A DNA stretch of 64,000 nucleotides from positions 1,984,001 through 2,048,000 of the forward strand of contig LSAX01000001.1 of assembly GCA_001557505.1 (NCBI GenBank). Reading direction: 5' to 3'. Of this stretch, positions 1-11,448 are shown in pieces. The DNA is from Reticulascus tulasneorum. Taxonomy: Eukaryota > Ascomycota > Sordariomycetes > Glomerellales > Reticulascaceae. Within the stretch, counting starts at the first letter, position 1. Each line of letters begins with the position of its first letter. Both the position numbers and the translations under genes were made by a program. The notes under the pieces were generated by a model. That model ran no database searches. It was given only the letters and a program-made list of their open reading frames with translations, and had not been told where the DNA came from.

Positions 1-702
1 GGCTGAAACGGAGTGGCCAGGGAAGAGTTTGGGGGCCGAGAGATCTCTCAGTCCGTCTGATAGGTCCTCCTGATTCCCGACGTGATGTGTTTGGATGACA
101 GGATGGGGAAGCCGCATTAACCGAGATGTTGGGGGGGCTGATGTTCAGCTTGCTGCCTCCCCCAGTCTCATGTTGGTACTACGCAACAGCAGCTCACAAT
201 TCCCCGCGAGAACCAGAGATAAAGCATTCTGTGCTCTTGTCCCAAACCGCCTATTACTGAGATACTGGCTACATTGCATCGCTCTTGTGAACCCGCTTGC
301 GGATAGGCAGGCTTGCTTGCTTCATGATTTATCTTTCCATTGTGCCCGGCAACACGCCATCGCAGGTCACCCATGTCGATAGGTAGTGCTACACTCTTCT
401 TGCCATTTGGACCGGAGGGGACTGATCGCATCAATATGAAACAAAACAGGTACTCTTCCCAGCCGCAAATGTAAATATATATCTAGTTAGGAAACAGTTA
501 CCAACGAGTGCTATAGCGTAGCCGCTGTGGCCGAGCAAACTGGTCGCCATCTGGCGGCTATCGAAAACACCAGGGCGGCAGACTGTGCGTGCTCTTGCTG
601 TTGCGAATGGACGAGGTCATTGGTATGAGAAACTGCTCCTGATTGGAATGCCTATCGCTGGCCCCTTGCCTTGCCCCTAGTCAACCATAAGCTTCATAAA
701 GT
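1..702. other. Intergenic, no gene recognised
   Basis: Only short overlapping open frames occur on both strands, none resembling a known family and none with a convincing splice pattern. GC content is normal. The stretch lies downstream of the minus-strand prefoldin gene and may hold the flank of a gene outside the window. Confidence 0.5.
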
Positions 703-1225
703 TCATGACTGAGCCTTCAGCATCTGATCTATATGCTGCCGGCTGTTTTTGTACGTAGTCTCTAAGTACAGAAGCTTTTGGCCAAGTTTCTCCACCTCCA
801 CCTCCTTCTCCTTAATCTGAACCTCCAGCTTGTCTGTTAGCTCCGAGGCGGGCAGAGACACGAACCTTGTGCAATACTTCGGCATCAGTGTCATCCAGTC
901 GTGAGGTGCAAGGGCTACAAGCGCGGTGATACGTACATTTTCCCCACGCCTTCAAACACTCCCGAGTCTGGCGGCAGAGCCGATACTTCGTTGAGAGTTA
1001 AGCGGACCATGCGCATCTCTCGCTGCTTTGCAGTCATCTGCGTGCGGGCATGGCCGATCTGCTGCTGGGCGGATATTGCCTGGCTCTCAATCTCCCGAAT
1101 CAGCTGAGAGGGAGGTGTCAGCGAGTGAGAGGCTGGCCAAATCGCCTGTATCTGGGCCGAGGCTGCAGCAGGAGATTTCATTAGTATTTCCATACCTTCT
1201 CGAGAGCTTGGTTCGGTATCGACAT
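703..1225 (-). CDS. PFD1: Prefoldin subunit 1
   Basis: Beta-type subunit of the hexameric prefoldin (GimC) co-chaperone, which passes unfolded actin and tubulin to the cytosolic chaperonin CCT. Exons 1225-1196, 1103-937 and 865-703 join to 119 aa; the introns are 92 and 71 nt with GTATGG and GTACGT donors. The N-terminal helix runs into a coiled coil with the family motif TAKQREMRMVRLTLNEVSAL. Next comes VFEGVGKMF, the beta-hairpin signature of PFD1 (F is completed across intron 2). A second coiled coil ends in LYLETTYKNSRQHIDQ. Length matches the family (about 110-125 aa). The start MSIPNQALEK is chosen because it is the only ATG that splices in frame into LIREIESQ. A second prefoldin subunit lies about 49 kb away at 50579-51274. 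Yeast name GIM6/PFD1. Confidence 0.93.
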
Positions 1226-2049
1226 TCTGGTCTAGTTACTACGTGTTCACGTGAGTAGCACCTATACCCCGGATGAGAAATACGGTGTCAATAATTTCTC
1301 GGTTGCGGTCGTTTTCATCGATGAGCAAGGTGGCAAGTCCTTGGGCAGCCTGGCAAACACTGCAAACTCTGCGACAATCTTTGGTGAATGGCCTGCAGTC
1401 TGATTGTGCTTGCGGATAAGGCCGAAAGTGGAGCGGTGGGTAGGTAGGAAAATACAAATACAAAGTGTTCAATTCGTGATACTTAACTCATGGCATGGAG
1501 CTGGAGTCGGGGTCGAGGTACTAAGGTACTTAGGGGTTTCCAAATTTTTGTGGGCATAAATCTGGTCCAAGTTGGCGAGCAGGACCGCTAACTCGGAGAC
1601 AAAACCATGTATATAAGGTATCTTCCCGGGGAACCTTAGGCAGTGACGGCTATAGCAGTGGCAATTGCTTATTAGGTAAGCTTGTAAGATAAACCCACCT
1701 TCAGTAGGGACCTAAGGCACCTAGTATAAAACTCTTGTCGCTCACGTCTAGACACGCCAGTGTCTGTGTATCGACCTATCTAACCAATAAAGCAAATATC
1801 TGGTTCAAAGCACCTAGGTAGTCACGTTGGCTGTACCGAACTACCTCCGAGACAGTGCTATCCTCTCAGCTGGCACAAAACATAAACTTCTTGCCGTCTC
1901 ACTCCACCAGCATCGCCGAACATCATGTTCCACTATATCAAAGAGCAGCTCCAAATTTCAGATTTCGGTTGCTTGTGTAACTGCAATCTGCCAGCTGCAA
2001 TCGACAAAGGGCGCCGCTGTCGCCTCAGCCCTGCATTATGATGACAATG
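1226..2049. other. Intergenic region between prefoldin 1 and ceramidase
   Basis: It holds the promoter side of the minus-strand prefoldin gene and the 3' side of the ceramidase gene. Short CCTAGGTA/TACCTAAG-like runs and a TATATAAGG box near 1610 are visible; such runs are common in filamentous ascomycete spacers. No coding signal was found. Confidence 0.5.
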
Positions 2050-3466
2050 TCACTCGATTTTCCTGACGCGGACGATCTCAGGCACCGATGTAAGGAGTCC
2101 GGGCCAGAGGAGGACGTATTCGTCCTCACGTCCTTCGAGGCAATGCCGGAGCCAAATGCCCCAGGTAATATAGAAGTAGGCTTATATATGTCAGTTTATG
2201 AAGCTCCCATTGTAACGCACAGATTGAATAAAGGAAGGAAAATATGTGATCTTTACCGCCTGTGTGACTTAGTTAGCATAGTCCCCAAATAGCTTCGTAC
2301 GCGATTTGAAAGAGTTCGCTTCATACCAAGTCCAGTCATCAAGTGCCACCATGCATGCCCTTCCAGAACAATCGCCCAGGGCAACTCTAGCTGTCGCCGC
2401 CATTGCCGGATCTGAGTACAGTACATGGTATCTAAAATCCATATTACATAGCCCATCAGGAAAACGGCGAGCCCTTAAACAGCCGTCAACGGTCTGCATG
2501 CTTGAGGTGACTAGGCTGGGACGCACCTGTTGCAACCATGATCCACATGTCATTCAAAACCCTCTTAGCCTTGACTTTATTTCGCTTCAAAAGAGCAGGT
2601 CTTAGCTCCATCTCCATGACATACATGCTGCGGAATACCACCTGTTCGCGCCTTGGTTAGCGATAGCTGAATGCGGACTGCCGGGATCCAGATGCCAGTT
2701 ACCAATGCCGTCAGTGCAGCATAACAATTTTGGTGGAAAGTGGGATCCTTGGTCGTGTGGTAGTACACCTACCAGGCAGATTGTAAGTAGTGAGCAAGGT
2801 GACAACCAAAGCTACCCACGGTGATAAATCCAGCTAGCGCAAACAAGGACGCTGCGAGTGAGGAGGAATACAGCTTGGTCTTCGAGAACGAGAACGTGGC
2901 AAAGCACATCAGACACGTGGTGTAAATCATGGACAGCTCGTCAACCAATTGCATGGGGTCTGATGACAGGAGAACGTAAGCTTCCGGCCATCCCAGAGAA
3001 ACATCATTCAGCAGCAGAGGGAGAACGGACAGAACATACACTTCAAAGACGCATGAAAAGCCGTAGAGCCAACGCCAACAACGATATATCCAATATATGA
3101 CAACAGAAAGATACCGGCATGGGACTGCGTGAGGCAGTTCCGAATCCCCTTCAACCCCAGCCACAAGAATGCGAGATTAGTCAAGGTCTGAGGAGAGAGG
3201 CGACGTGTCAGCCAGTGCTCACACAGGTCGCCGAACTTGTAGGTGGAGCTCACATTGCAAACTTCGGCACAGTAGTACGACAAAACATAGTCCTTTAAGC
3301 CAGTAAGCATACTAGCCGCTGAGGATATCCCATATCGCGTTACAGATGGATTACTCACTTCCTCACAGAAATTGAGTGTTGAGGTTTTGGCGCCCCAGTA
3401 GCCCTCGAAATGGTTACTGTCGTCATACGGAACCTTTAACCAAGAGAGTGATTGATGTAAACCCAT
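2050..3466 (-). CDS. YPC1: Alkaline ceramidase
   Basis: Integral-membrane amidase of the ER/Golgi that hydrolyses ceramide or phytoceramide to a sphingoid base and a fatty acid (YPC1/YDC1/ACER family). Eight exons: 3466-3359, 3292-3254, 3187-3040, 2959-2820, 2768-2703, 2641-2527, 2473-2327, 2180-2050. Their lengths sum to 894 nt, or 297 aa. The family marks appear in order: TSTLNFCEE then DYVLSYYCAEVCNTLTN, GSTAFHASLKYPMQLVDELS (the conserved His and Asp of the metal site), the FHQN segment, RSMYVMEMELRP, and EGHAWWHLMTG (the C-terminal His pair). It ends with AYFYITWGIWLRHCLEGRED. Seven hydrophobic segments are expected from the family. The last donor (GTATGA, 146-nt intron) gives LMTGL-AYFY, one residue shorter than usual, so that junction is the least certain. 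Length fits the family. Confidence 0.93.
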
Positions 3467-4362
3467 GGCTTCCTAGCATTCCAGACGCAAATCTCGACAC
3501 CTCGCCGAATACAGTAATGCCTCTATATGTGATTGAATTCAAGGCAGTTGATGGCGGACGTCCCGGGCTACATCATCAGCTATTCGTATTGTTTGTTTGG
3601 CGATTTTTGGCGGGAAGCGTGGGTTTGCATACCTGGATATTGTGTTGAACCTCAGGACCGAACTGGTATGTAGTTATAAATATAGGAGGTGGGAGTGCCT
3701 CCTCTTAAGTGGTTGGTCGACCTATGGAACCTAGAAATTGCAGACTCGTCCGAGGCCCGTTAAGTATTGCGTATTGTGGAATCGAATGTGTCCAGGATTA
3801 CATTCGGCTGCTGGGCAGACCCCACAGAGGGCGTCACAGGTATCCGCTCGAGGCTTGACAACATGACGGTAAAGACGCAGGTTAATTTCAACGCGTAGAG
3901 CCGTATCCCTCGATTGTCAGGAGCCGACGTCTAATTATATACTTGCTCTCCACTGACCTTCCCTCCTAGCGAGTACTATGGTATGATCTGAAGGCTCTGT
4001 GGAGGTGCTAGGATTATATAGGTAGCTTAGTGCTAGCATTTGTTAGATGTTTCTTAGGTTTGTATACATACATAGTATGCTGCTAGATATGAAACTGCAA
4101 TTTACGTGGCGGCAGCCCCATGAAGGTGAAGCATTCTGACACTTCGATCATTCTTCAGTACGACAGCCCGCGCACTGCAGGCCACGTAACTGTGCCATTC
4201 CTTAATACCTAGCCTTCGAGAGCGGACAGGCCTGGATGTCCACTTACGTATTTGCTCCGCCGCCCACTGCAACCTGAGTCCTCTTAGCGAATGTGCGCTA
4301 AGTGCCCTATAAAGCCGCTGTAACTATAAGATTGTTAGTGCAGCGCTCTGTACACAAGGGAA
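3467..4362. other. Intergenic, no gene recognised
   Basis: Upstream flank of the ceramidase gene followed by non-coding sequence; no frame gives a recognisable product. It opens the roughly 3-kb stretch (3.5-6.6 kb) that holds only decayed genes. Confidence 0.45.
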
Positions 4363-4686
4363 CTAGCCAACACTGTCTTTAGTAAATCGCTCCCATTGCG
4401 GCTTCAATTTAGAGTCACGTAGGCTGATATCATCCACGGTGCCAATCCGTAGGATGGGCACTGCCGGGAAGGCTGAGCTCACGCAGTACATAAGCATGCC
4501 GCATATGGCACATAAATAGTCGGCCATGGTGGTGGTGTCTGGCGTGATTGGAGTGACAGAGTTGGCCCAGCTCTTGAGGTTGTCTTGGCCACGCACATGC
4601 TTTGGATAATCATCATAGAGGGCGAAACTAGATGTGAATATGAACGTGGTCAGTTTGCGGCAGTCTACGGACGTACACAGTTGCAA
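4363..4686 (-). pseudogene. GFA/CENP-V domain protein remnant
   Basis: The frame encodes the C-terminal two thirds of a Mss4-like GFA (glutathione-dependent formaldehyde-activating, CENP-V) domain. It has DCRKLTT with its single Cys, then DNLKSWANS, CAICGMLMYCV (the second CxxC zinc knuckle) and LRIGTVDD, followed by KLKPQWERFTKDSVG. Family members normally start with a CxC zinc pair about 40 residues earlier. No convincing exon for it was found upstream, although a splice acceptor (CCGTAG) precedes DCRKL. The frame stops with TAG exactly where the family has a conserved Trp after VG/VP, consistent with a TGG-to-TAG transition. No ATG start is available. A live gene with an unusual first exon is the alternative. 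Confidence 0.6.
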
Positions 4687-4943
4687 ATGAAGGTGCTGAC
4701 CAGGACTGGGCCGTCAGTTGGCTAGTGTCGATATTAGACCAGAAATGCTACATGGGTAAGTAAGCTGGCTAGACAAGGAGGGCGAGGTAGCTAAAGGTCA
4801 CTGCAAAGCTCGTGCAGAGTTACACGGCTATAGCAGTCTGCAAGAGGCACTGTGTTCAAGTCGTCAATCTTTGTAGTTCATCAACATGTACACAACTCTG
4901 GCGAAACAATGTGAACACATGTAATTAATGGTTGTTAGCAGTC

Positions 4944-5636
4944 TTAAAGCCCCTCGTCTGAATCTGATCCTAAAATAATTGCTTTTACAGCTTCTTGTAA
5001 TCTCGTGCGAACTTGTACATACCGGCTTCAAGCAGATCAGCAGCGATAAGTTTGGGCTCGAGCTCGCCCATAATATCCACCAGCACATCGACCATCTTCG
5101 CTCGCTCTGGTGTATCTTGTTCGAGCTGCGTGCAATCTTGCGCTTGGCTGTAATTACCGGCTAATACCAGTTAGTACATTCCCGTAGAGTATTGATTTGA
5201 CTTACGCTTCAGCGAGCAGATGTGGCTGGTACTACCGTAGGCATAGTTGGCACAAGCCTCTCCAGCATAGACCACACTCCATGTACATGCCCAAGCCCTT
5301 CTGGCAGCTCTCGCACGAGTCTGTACCATCCTGTACAGTCCCGTACACATACTTCCATATATAATCAGCACTTTGCTGGCGCGAGATCTTCAGTTCCTGC
5401 AGGACCGGAACTATGCCTTTGTACCTTGGGCTAGAGCGTGACAAACCAGCATGCCACTGTATATTCATTTTAGCAATTATTATGAAATCCAAGGGAAAGT
5501 AAGAGACAAGTGGAGAAAACTCTAGTATCATTTTATTACTACCTAAACTTTCTGCTATTTCTCTCAAACTACGAGAAAGTATAGAAAATCGATAGGAATC
5601 AAATGAATCTGGGGCTTCTTGATCTGCTGAATTCAA
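4944..5636 (-). pseudogene. Frameshifted cysteine-rich fungal gene (DUF3716-like)
   Basis: Reading from ATG 5636, the frame contains REIAESLGSNKMILEFSPLV, then DSCESCQKGLGMYMEC near 5290. The cysteine pattern then continues only in the next frame as GEACANYAYGSTSHICSLKR. The C-x2-C-x(n)-C-x(n)-CANxxYGS-x(n)-CS spacing recalls the small zinc-finger-like domains of fungal DUF3716 proteins; this comparison is from memory and untested. A GTAAGT donor after SLKRK, an exon around 5040-5160 (AQDCTQLEQDTPERAK...) and a last exon ending GSDSDEGL with stop 4944-4946 still splice plausibly. A single-base shift near 5285 therefore breaks an otherwise gene-like structure. An AT-rich patch at 5455-5560 also differs from its surroundings. 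Function unknown. Confidence 0.45.
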
Positions 5637-6697
5637 TGGAAGACATCACGGTAAAGTGGGTTGGGGGGCACAAAGGCAAGTGGCGGTAGTGTCCCCATCC
5701 TTATTTATACCTGCGGCCGTTAGCTAGCGAGTTCGAAGCGATATAGGGATGAGAGTTATTGGTGGCTATGAACCCATCGGCGATGGTTGTGTTTTCTGAT
5801 GCTTGGAACTCACAATCGTTGATAGAGCAAGGGAATAGATTTGTGTCGGAGGCACGCTTTATATAGGTTTGCAACAGCGGCGGCTCACATCTTGTCTAAC
5901 TAGGATTGACTAGCTCGACATATTCCCTTGGCAAGGAGCATGAGTATTTACCTGGTCTATACATCTCTATACACAGCATAGTTACTGGAGCTTGATTTCT
6001 TTTATTATACCGCAATCTAACTCTTTGAAAGTCTTGCTCACTTCAGCCATGCCCATCGGGTCTCTCGGCCAAAAGCTAGCTGCTTGTAATAAACCCCCAC
6101 TCTGTATTTGGCTTTACCGTAAATCCCTGCTGGTATTTCGTACGTATATGAATGCATCTGAGTGCCATGCGGGTTTAGTCAGGTACCTGTAACTTTTAAG
6201 TAGGTACTGGCGGGGGGCTTCCATGCGATCGCCTGGTGCCAAGGTAAGTGGTAATGCTGGTTAGCCACCCCTAAATAAGCGGGCTACCTCAACTGGTGCA
6301 TATGCCATGGGCATACCTGCCTGTGGCTGCACCGTTGCACAATTTGGGTAATTAGGTATCTAGGGTAGTTGCAGTGATCAGCCGTACCGACAGCGTCGTA
6401 ATTAATTTTCCTACCTTGCAGGGCAGGCCATCCCTTGGCCTTTCATGCCTCCGAAATATTCTACCATTTTGTTCGACCTTGTAACGTGACTTGACAGTAA
6501 CGACTTCTCAACCACCCAACCGCCTCCACTAATCCAATTAGCACTTGGAAGTAAGCACAGCTCAGCAGTGGTCGCTGGCCGTTTAGCGACCCCGACTCTG
6601 CTGTCAGCTTGACTTCACGGTTCGAGATGAGATCGAGCGCCACTTGCGCAAGCCAACGGGCATAGGTCCAAGGACCGAGCATTTTGAGCAAACGACA
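5637..6697. other. Intergenic, divergent flank of the golgin gene
   Basis: Spacer between the decayed minus-strand gene and the plus-strand golgin. It includes a run of ordinary-GC sequence with TAGGTA-type motifs near 6190-6370 and no recognisable coding exon. Confidence 0.45.
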
Positions 6698-9370
6698 ATG
6701 ACTGCGCCGGGAAAACCATCTAGGTGGGGATCGCTCCTCCAGCAAGCAGTAGCTGGCGTGGAAGCGCGGCTTGACACCATCCTCGCCGAAGGGGAAGTGC
6801 CGGGCAAACCTCTCAAGCCATCTAGTCCGCTCCTTGCGCCTGTCCCAACCAAGAGCGTCGTAGGTGAGTGTAATGCATGATTTGTTACTTTCCACCCCAC
6901 TGACAGCAATGATACATAGGGCCCACAAGGTCCTCGTCTAGCAGCCGAGTCAATGATCGATTGCAGGAACGGCTAGCAAAAGCTGTCGCGTCCCGAACAA
7001 ACACTTCAACTGACCCTAGTGGCAGCACGCTGTCTCCCGAAACAATCAGCGTGACGGCAGGCGCGGATGAAGGCCCTACAGAACAAAGTGAAGCACGATC
7101 GACATCTGAAGACTCGAGCTCCGCGGAACCGCGGCAGAGGTCGACTTGGTCGATTAACGGGCAAGAAAATGTGGTACCCGGGCCGCCATTGTTACAGAAA
7201 CCAGTCGAAATGGAGATAGAAACAAAACCCGATCAAAACAGCTTCTATCAGATTGACCACGCACAGACACCAGCAGGTTCAAGTGAAATGCAGGTCAATG
7301 CTTTAACACCAGACGCTTTGGCGGCTGCACCGACAGATGTCCCTGGCTGTGCCCATTGCACTGGCCTCGAAGGCCAGATCGAGGACCTCCGATCAACATT
7401 GGAAGACTCCAAGTCTCAATACCAGGATGAAATCCATGGTTACGTCGAACAAGTAGATGCTCTACAGGCCAAATTGCAATTCCTGTCCAAGGAGGCAACC
7501 GAGTCGGCCCGGAAATCAGTGCTTGCTGCCTCCGGAGGAAGCGTCGAACAGAAGCTGGCCGAAAAAGACGAGAAGATGATATTATTGATGGAGGAAGGAC
7601 GAACCTTGGCTGCTACGGAACAGAAGCATCGCACTATCATCAAAAAGCTTAGAATCCAGGTGGCGGAAGACGAGAAAGTGATAGGAGACCTCAGGTCCAG
7701 TCAAGGCAAGATTCTTGCTGAGCTAGGAACGCAGCGCATTCGCGCAAGCCGGGTTGATGACCTAGAGAGACTATACAGTGAGGCACAAAGAAAGGGAAAT
7801 CGTCTTCAAACCGAGTTGGACTCCTTGCGATTGGATCTCAAGGTCAAGAATTCTGCTCTCAGTAAGCTGCAGGCAGAATTTGAAGAGGCCACAGATCGCG
7901 CCGACTTGGCGGCTGCAAAGGCTAGTGGAGAAGCCTTGGAGTTAGGACAACGTCACATGAAAGAGCTTGAAGACACCATTGCTGCTCTTCAGGTCGAAAA
8001 AAGCTTGATTAGCGAGAGAGCGAAAGCCAACGTGTTGGATTTAAACGACAAGGTTGCAAGAGCTGTAGAACGTGCCGGCATTGTAGAGCTGGAGATGAAA
8101 GGGGAGTTGCAAATCATGGAAAGCAAGCTGGAGGCGATGCGCATCTTGGCAGAAGAGGCGTCGTCTGGTTCGTCTGGCGACTCACAGGCCAAACTCCTTC
8201 GTCAAGTGGAGACTCTTCAAACTCAGTATGCGATTGCTAGTGAAAACTGGCAAGGCATAGAAAGTAGCCTTATAGCTCGGGTCGGCAGTCTGGAAAAGGA
8301 GAGAGACGATGCTTTGCGGAGGGAATCAGACATGAGAAAAAAGGCCAGAGAAGCGGTAAGTATCCTAACTATGCAGGCCACACCTGCGAAAAGTCATCCA
8401 TGCTGAACCGTCCTAGGCAACCCGTTGCAGACGCCAGGAAGAAGAGCTACAAGAAGTGAGGAGCAAGTTTCCAAACCACCAACGAGACCTCGAGGCATAT
8501 CAATCCCGACTTGAATCTCTGACAAAAAGAGCTGAGGATGCAGATGCAGCCCTCGTGCAGGCAAAGTCGGATTTCGAGAGGCAACAACTTTCTTGGAAGA
8601 TGGAAAGGATAGACCATGAGCGACGGCATTGGCTCGAGGACATTGCTGGTACTTCATCAAGGAATCAAAGTCGTCCAGATTCACCTCTTCTGTCTGTCCC
8701 AACTCGGACGTTCAGCACGGACTTGTTGGTCTTGCAAGGTCCGCCTGGAAAAGGTCGCAAAGTTTCAACTCCGGCTAGCATTACTGACGGATTGGCAGGT
8801 GGATCATCGCCGGGGAGGCGCCTCTCAAGCCAGCCTCCGGTAAGACCATCGGTATTCCCAACGAGCCCAGGATTACCTTTCACGCAGTCCCCATCTTCGT
8901 TCGAGCCTTTCTCGGACTCTATACCAACTCCATCTTCCCAGACAGGCGAGAAAGAGGATATGTTTGAAAACGTTGAAACGTCATCCTCTCCGCGCCAGGC
9001 AATGCAAGACATGATGTCAGTATCCACCGTCGCAGCTGGCCCCTCTGTTCAGCTTGTGGAGAGGATGAGCGCCGCCATCCGAAGATTGGAAGCTGAAAAG
9101 GTGGCATCACGGGAAGAATTGGCGAGAATATCTAGCCAACGAGACGAAGCGAGAGCAGAGATCCTCGCTCTCATGAAGGAGATGGAGGCTGGCAAGGCTG
9201 CATTGAGGAGGGTATCGGATCTGGAGACTGAAGTGGCGGATATGAATTCAAGATATCAGACGACTTTGGAATTGCTTGGGGAGAAGAGTGAACTTGTAGA
9301 AGAGCTGCGAGCTGATGTCGATGATGTCAAGGCAATGTATCGAGAGCTGGTGGAACGTACGGTTAAGTAG
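6698..9370 (+). CDS. SGM1: TMF/Sgm1-like Golgi coiled-coil protein
   Basis: Golgin of the TATA-element modulatory factor (TMF/ARA160) family. Relatives sit on Golgi membranes and bind the Rab6/Ypt6 GTPase. Exons 6698-6863, 6920-8355 and 8417-9370 give 851 aa. The first residues MTAPGKPSRWGSLLQQAVAG carry the conserved N-terminal WGS..QQAVAGVE amphipathic motif. After intron 1 comes SSRVNDRLQERLAKAV, also typical. Residues from about 180 to 600 are almost uninterrupted coiled coil (TMF DNA-binding-type region), followed by a Ser/Pro-rich linker. The C-terminal ~115 residues (LVERMSAAIRRLEAEKVASR to the stop) match the Rab6-binding TMF_TATA_bd domain. The start was chosen over an upstream in-frame ATG at 6644 because family homology begins at MTAPGK. 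Tail-to-tail with the ankyrin gene. Confidence 0.88.
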
Positions 9371-10629
9371 CGAAGTGCAGGCAAGTGTGCCCTCTAAATC
9401 TTAAGCTAGTTGCGGCATAAAGCTTTCGCACAAATTCCACCACGCGTGGTGTTCTATTCCTCGTCTTACAACTCGATGCCCTCCCTCTCTGCCGTTCGCT
9501 CCACGTAACGACGAACCTAGGTAGATTAGTTAGCTTAGCTAAGATCGCGGGGGGCTTTGGTTATGCACCACACCTCTTGGTCCGGAGCTAGATCAATTGC
9601 GAGAAACCCGTCGTTATCTCTCTTGTCAGTCTCCACGCCAGCCTTCAAAAGGGCTACGGCAGTGTCACCTGCGACCTTTTTTTTAGAAACCTTGTCTTTT
9701 TACCGTGTCTCCAGGGATCGCGACTTCCTTCGGAATGACAATTGCGGGGATGTAGTACAGGAATACGCACCATGACCTTCAGCAACTGCGTGGTGAAGGG
9801 CGGTATAGCCACTGGAGTCTGTGGCGTTCAAGGGGCTCTTGTGCTTAAGCAATAAGGTCGTCATGGGGACGGATCCCATGGCCGCCGCCCGATGGATGGG
9901 ATATTGCCCGCGTTTATCCCGAATCCTGGTAGATGCAGGCGGATCTTGGCCAAGAAGGGTCCTGGCGATATCGAGGTTGTTTTTTGAAGCTACAAAATGA
10001 AGGGCAGCCTAATTTCGCTCAACCGAATGCTCAGAATGAGGATTGAAGCCACAACCTACCTGTCCGCTGTGGTCTGTATTGTTGTTAACGCCTCAGGCTG
10101 TTGATCAAGAGATGGGACAACCTTACTTTTGATATTTACATCAGCACCTCTGTGTAGAAGAAGGGACACCAGAGCGTCGCCATCCTTCAGGCTAGCTGCA
10201 ATCATAAGTGGCGTCCAGCCGCTTCCGTCCTACAAATTGGGCATATCATTGGTGAATATTGATGGTCGTGGATATAAAGATCGGCGATGCTGTCATCTTT
10301 CACTTACCTGCACGTCAGGGTCGAACCCTCGTTGCTGCGATAGAAGCAGGACTATATCTGTCCTGTTCGAGGAAGCTGCCCAATGGATGGGGAATCGGCC
10401 GTCCTCGTCTTTCCGGCTCGCAAGCTTGGGCTCTGCCTAGAAATATGTCAGGCATTGGCTTGATGATGAAAACCCAAGAAGTGAGTTACTTTCAGTAGAG
10501 ACTCAACTAAGCTAGCTATTTTGCACATGAGCATGTGTGACACTCGAGCAAGAAGTACGGCGAGATATAGATACCATTGCCCTCGCGAGCAGCTGCATGA
10601 ATCGCGAAACGTTCCTGGTCCTTATTCAT
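9363..10629 (-). CDS. NAS6: Ankyrin-repeat 26S proteasome assembly chaperone (NAS6/gankyrin-like)
   Basis: Cytosolic chaperone that holds the Rpt3 ATPase during assembly of the proteasome regulatory particle. Eight exons: 10629-10575, 10506-10490, 10436-10308, 10229-10127, 10073-10060, 10008-9771, 9668-9574 and 9518 to the stop. Exons 2 and 5 are micro-exons of 17 and 14 nt that restore VESLLK and NHSGQ in frame. Ankyrin repeats are clear: ERFAIHAAAREGN, DGRFPIHWAASSN, GSGWTPLMIAASLKDG, AALHFVASKNNLDIA, GQYPIHRAAAMGS and GYTALHHAVAEGHGD. Near the end VRRYVERTAEREG is in frame, but the expected short tail (GIEL then stop at 9466) lies in another frame, after a run of five G on the coding strand. 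As written, the frame reads on to TAA at 9363, adding about 38 residues and overlapping the golgin stop. The 3' end is therefore uncertain. Confidence 0.86.
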
Positions 10630-11448
10630 TTCCAATGCCTCCGAAATTGCTTGATCCTGCACTGTTCACGTGCTTGGTAGAATCTAGCTCCGCACGAAGC
10701 AAGCTACCCCGATGATAAATGTACACAGCTTAGGTTATGTTTGCCTTGTGGGGAATCTTGAGCAGACATAGAGCATGCCTGTAGATAGACTTCAGTGCTT
10801 GTCAAATTACCGTGGTTGATAGCGTTTAGCAACCTTGTCAGGGTAGAGGGAAGCACTACTGGGTACATACCTAGGTGTAATGATTCTGAACCAAGGCTGC
10901 AATTTCCCCACCACAGCCGTGGGGTTGAGAACCTTTAGGAAAAGGGTGCTCCTATCACGAAGTCGTTGCGGGGTTGGTTATTGGCAGCACTTTTACCCAG
11001 GATGGAACATTTATTTGCTTTATGAGTGAGATCTTCCTGTGGTCTGTCCTTAACATGTGAATCGGTCGGAGATATACAGAAAACAAACCCTCATCCCTTT
11101 ACTACGTAGTACCTAAGTTAGGTGGCTGATTAATGCCGTTAATCGCAGTAGGTTCATATTTAGAGCCCAGGCGGCCACAGGTGGCTGCAGGTGGAATACC
11201 TTGCATTGTACTCTGTACCCTCGGCGAATTACAGAAAAGCTGCAGGGCTGCAACTGGACGCTGGACCCGTTTATGGCACGCGCCCACCCCCCCTGCTCCA
11301 GCCAACCGGCAGAGAGGTTTTCCTAACCTAACTTCTGTTCACCTGCAAGGCTGGCTCAATGTGACCGTGTGGAGGAAGGAAAAAAAGAGGAGCAAAACTG
11401 TGAGCCTACAGAACCATCTCGGACTTCTACACAACCTCTTGGAGGCTG
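10630..11448. other. Divergent intergenic region, NAS6 / PRP46
   Basis: Shared upstream region of two divergently transcribed housekeeping genes, about 0.8 kb. Open frames near 11133-11483 lack homology and run into the PRP46 start in another frame. No regulatory motif was recognised with confidence. Confidence 0.5.

Noticed and set aside
95..434. Overlapping small open frames on both strands at the left edge
   Set aside because: No family resemblance, no splice continuity, and opposite-strand overlap typical of chance frames.
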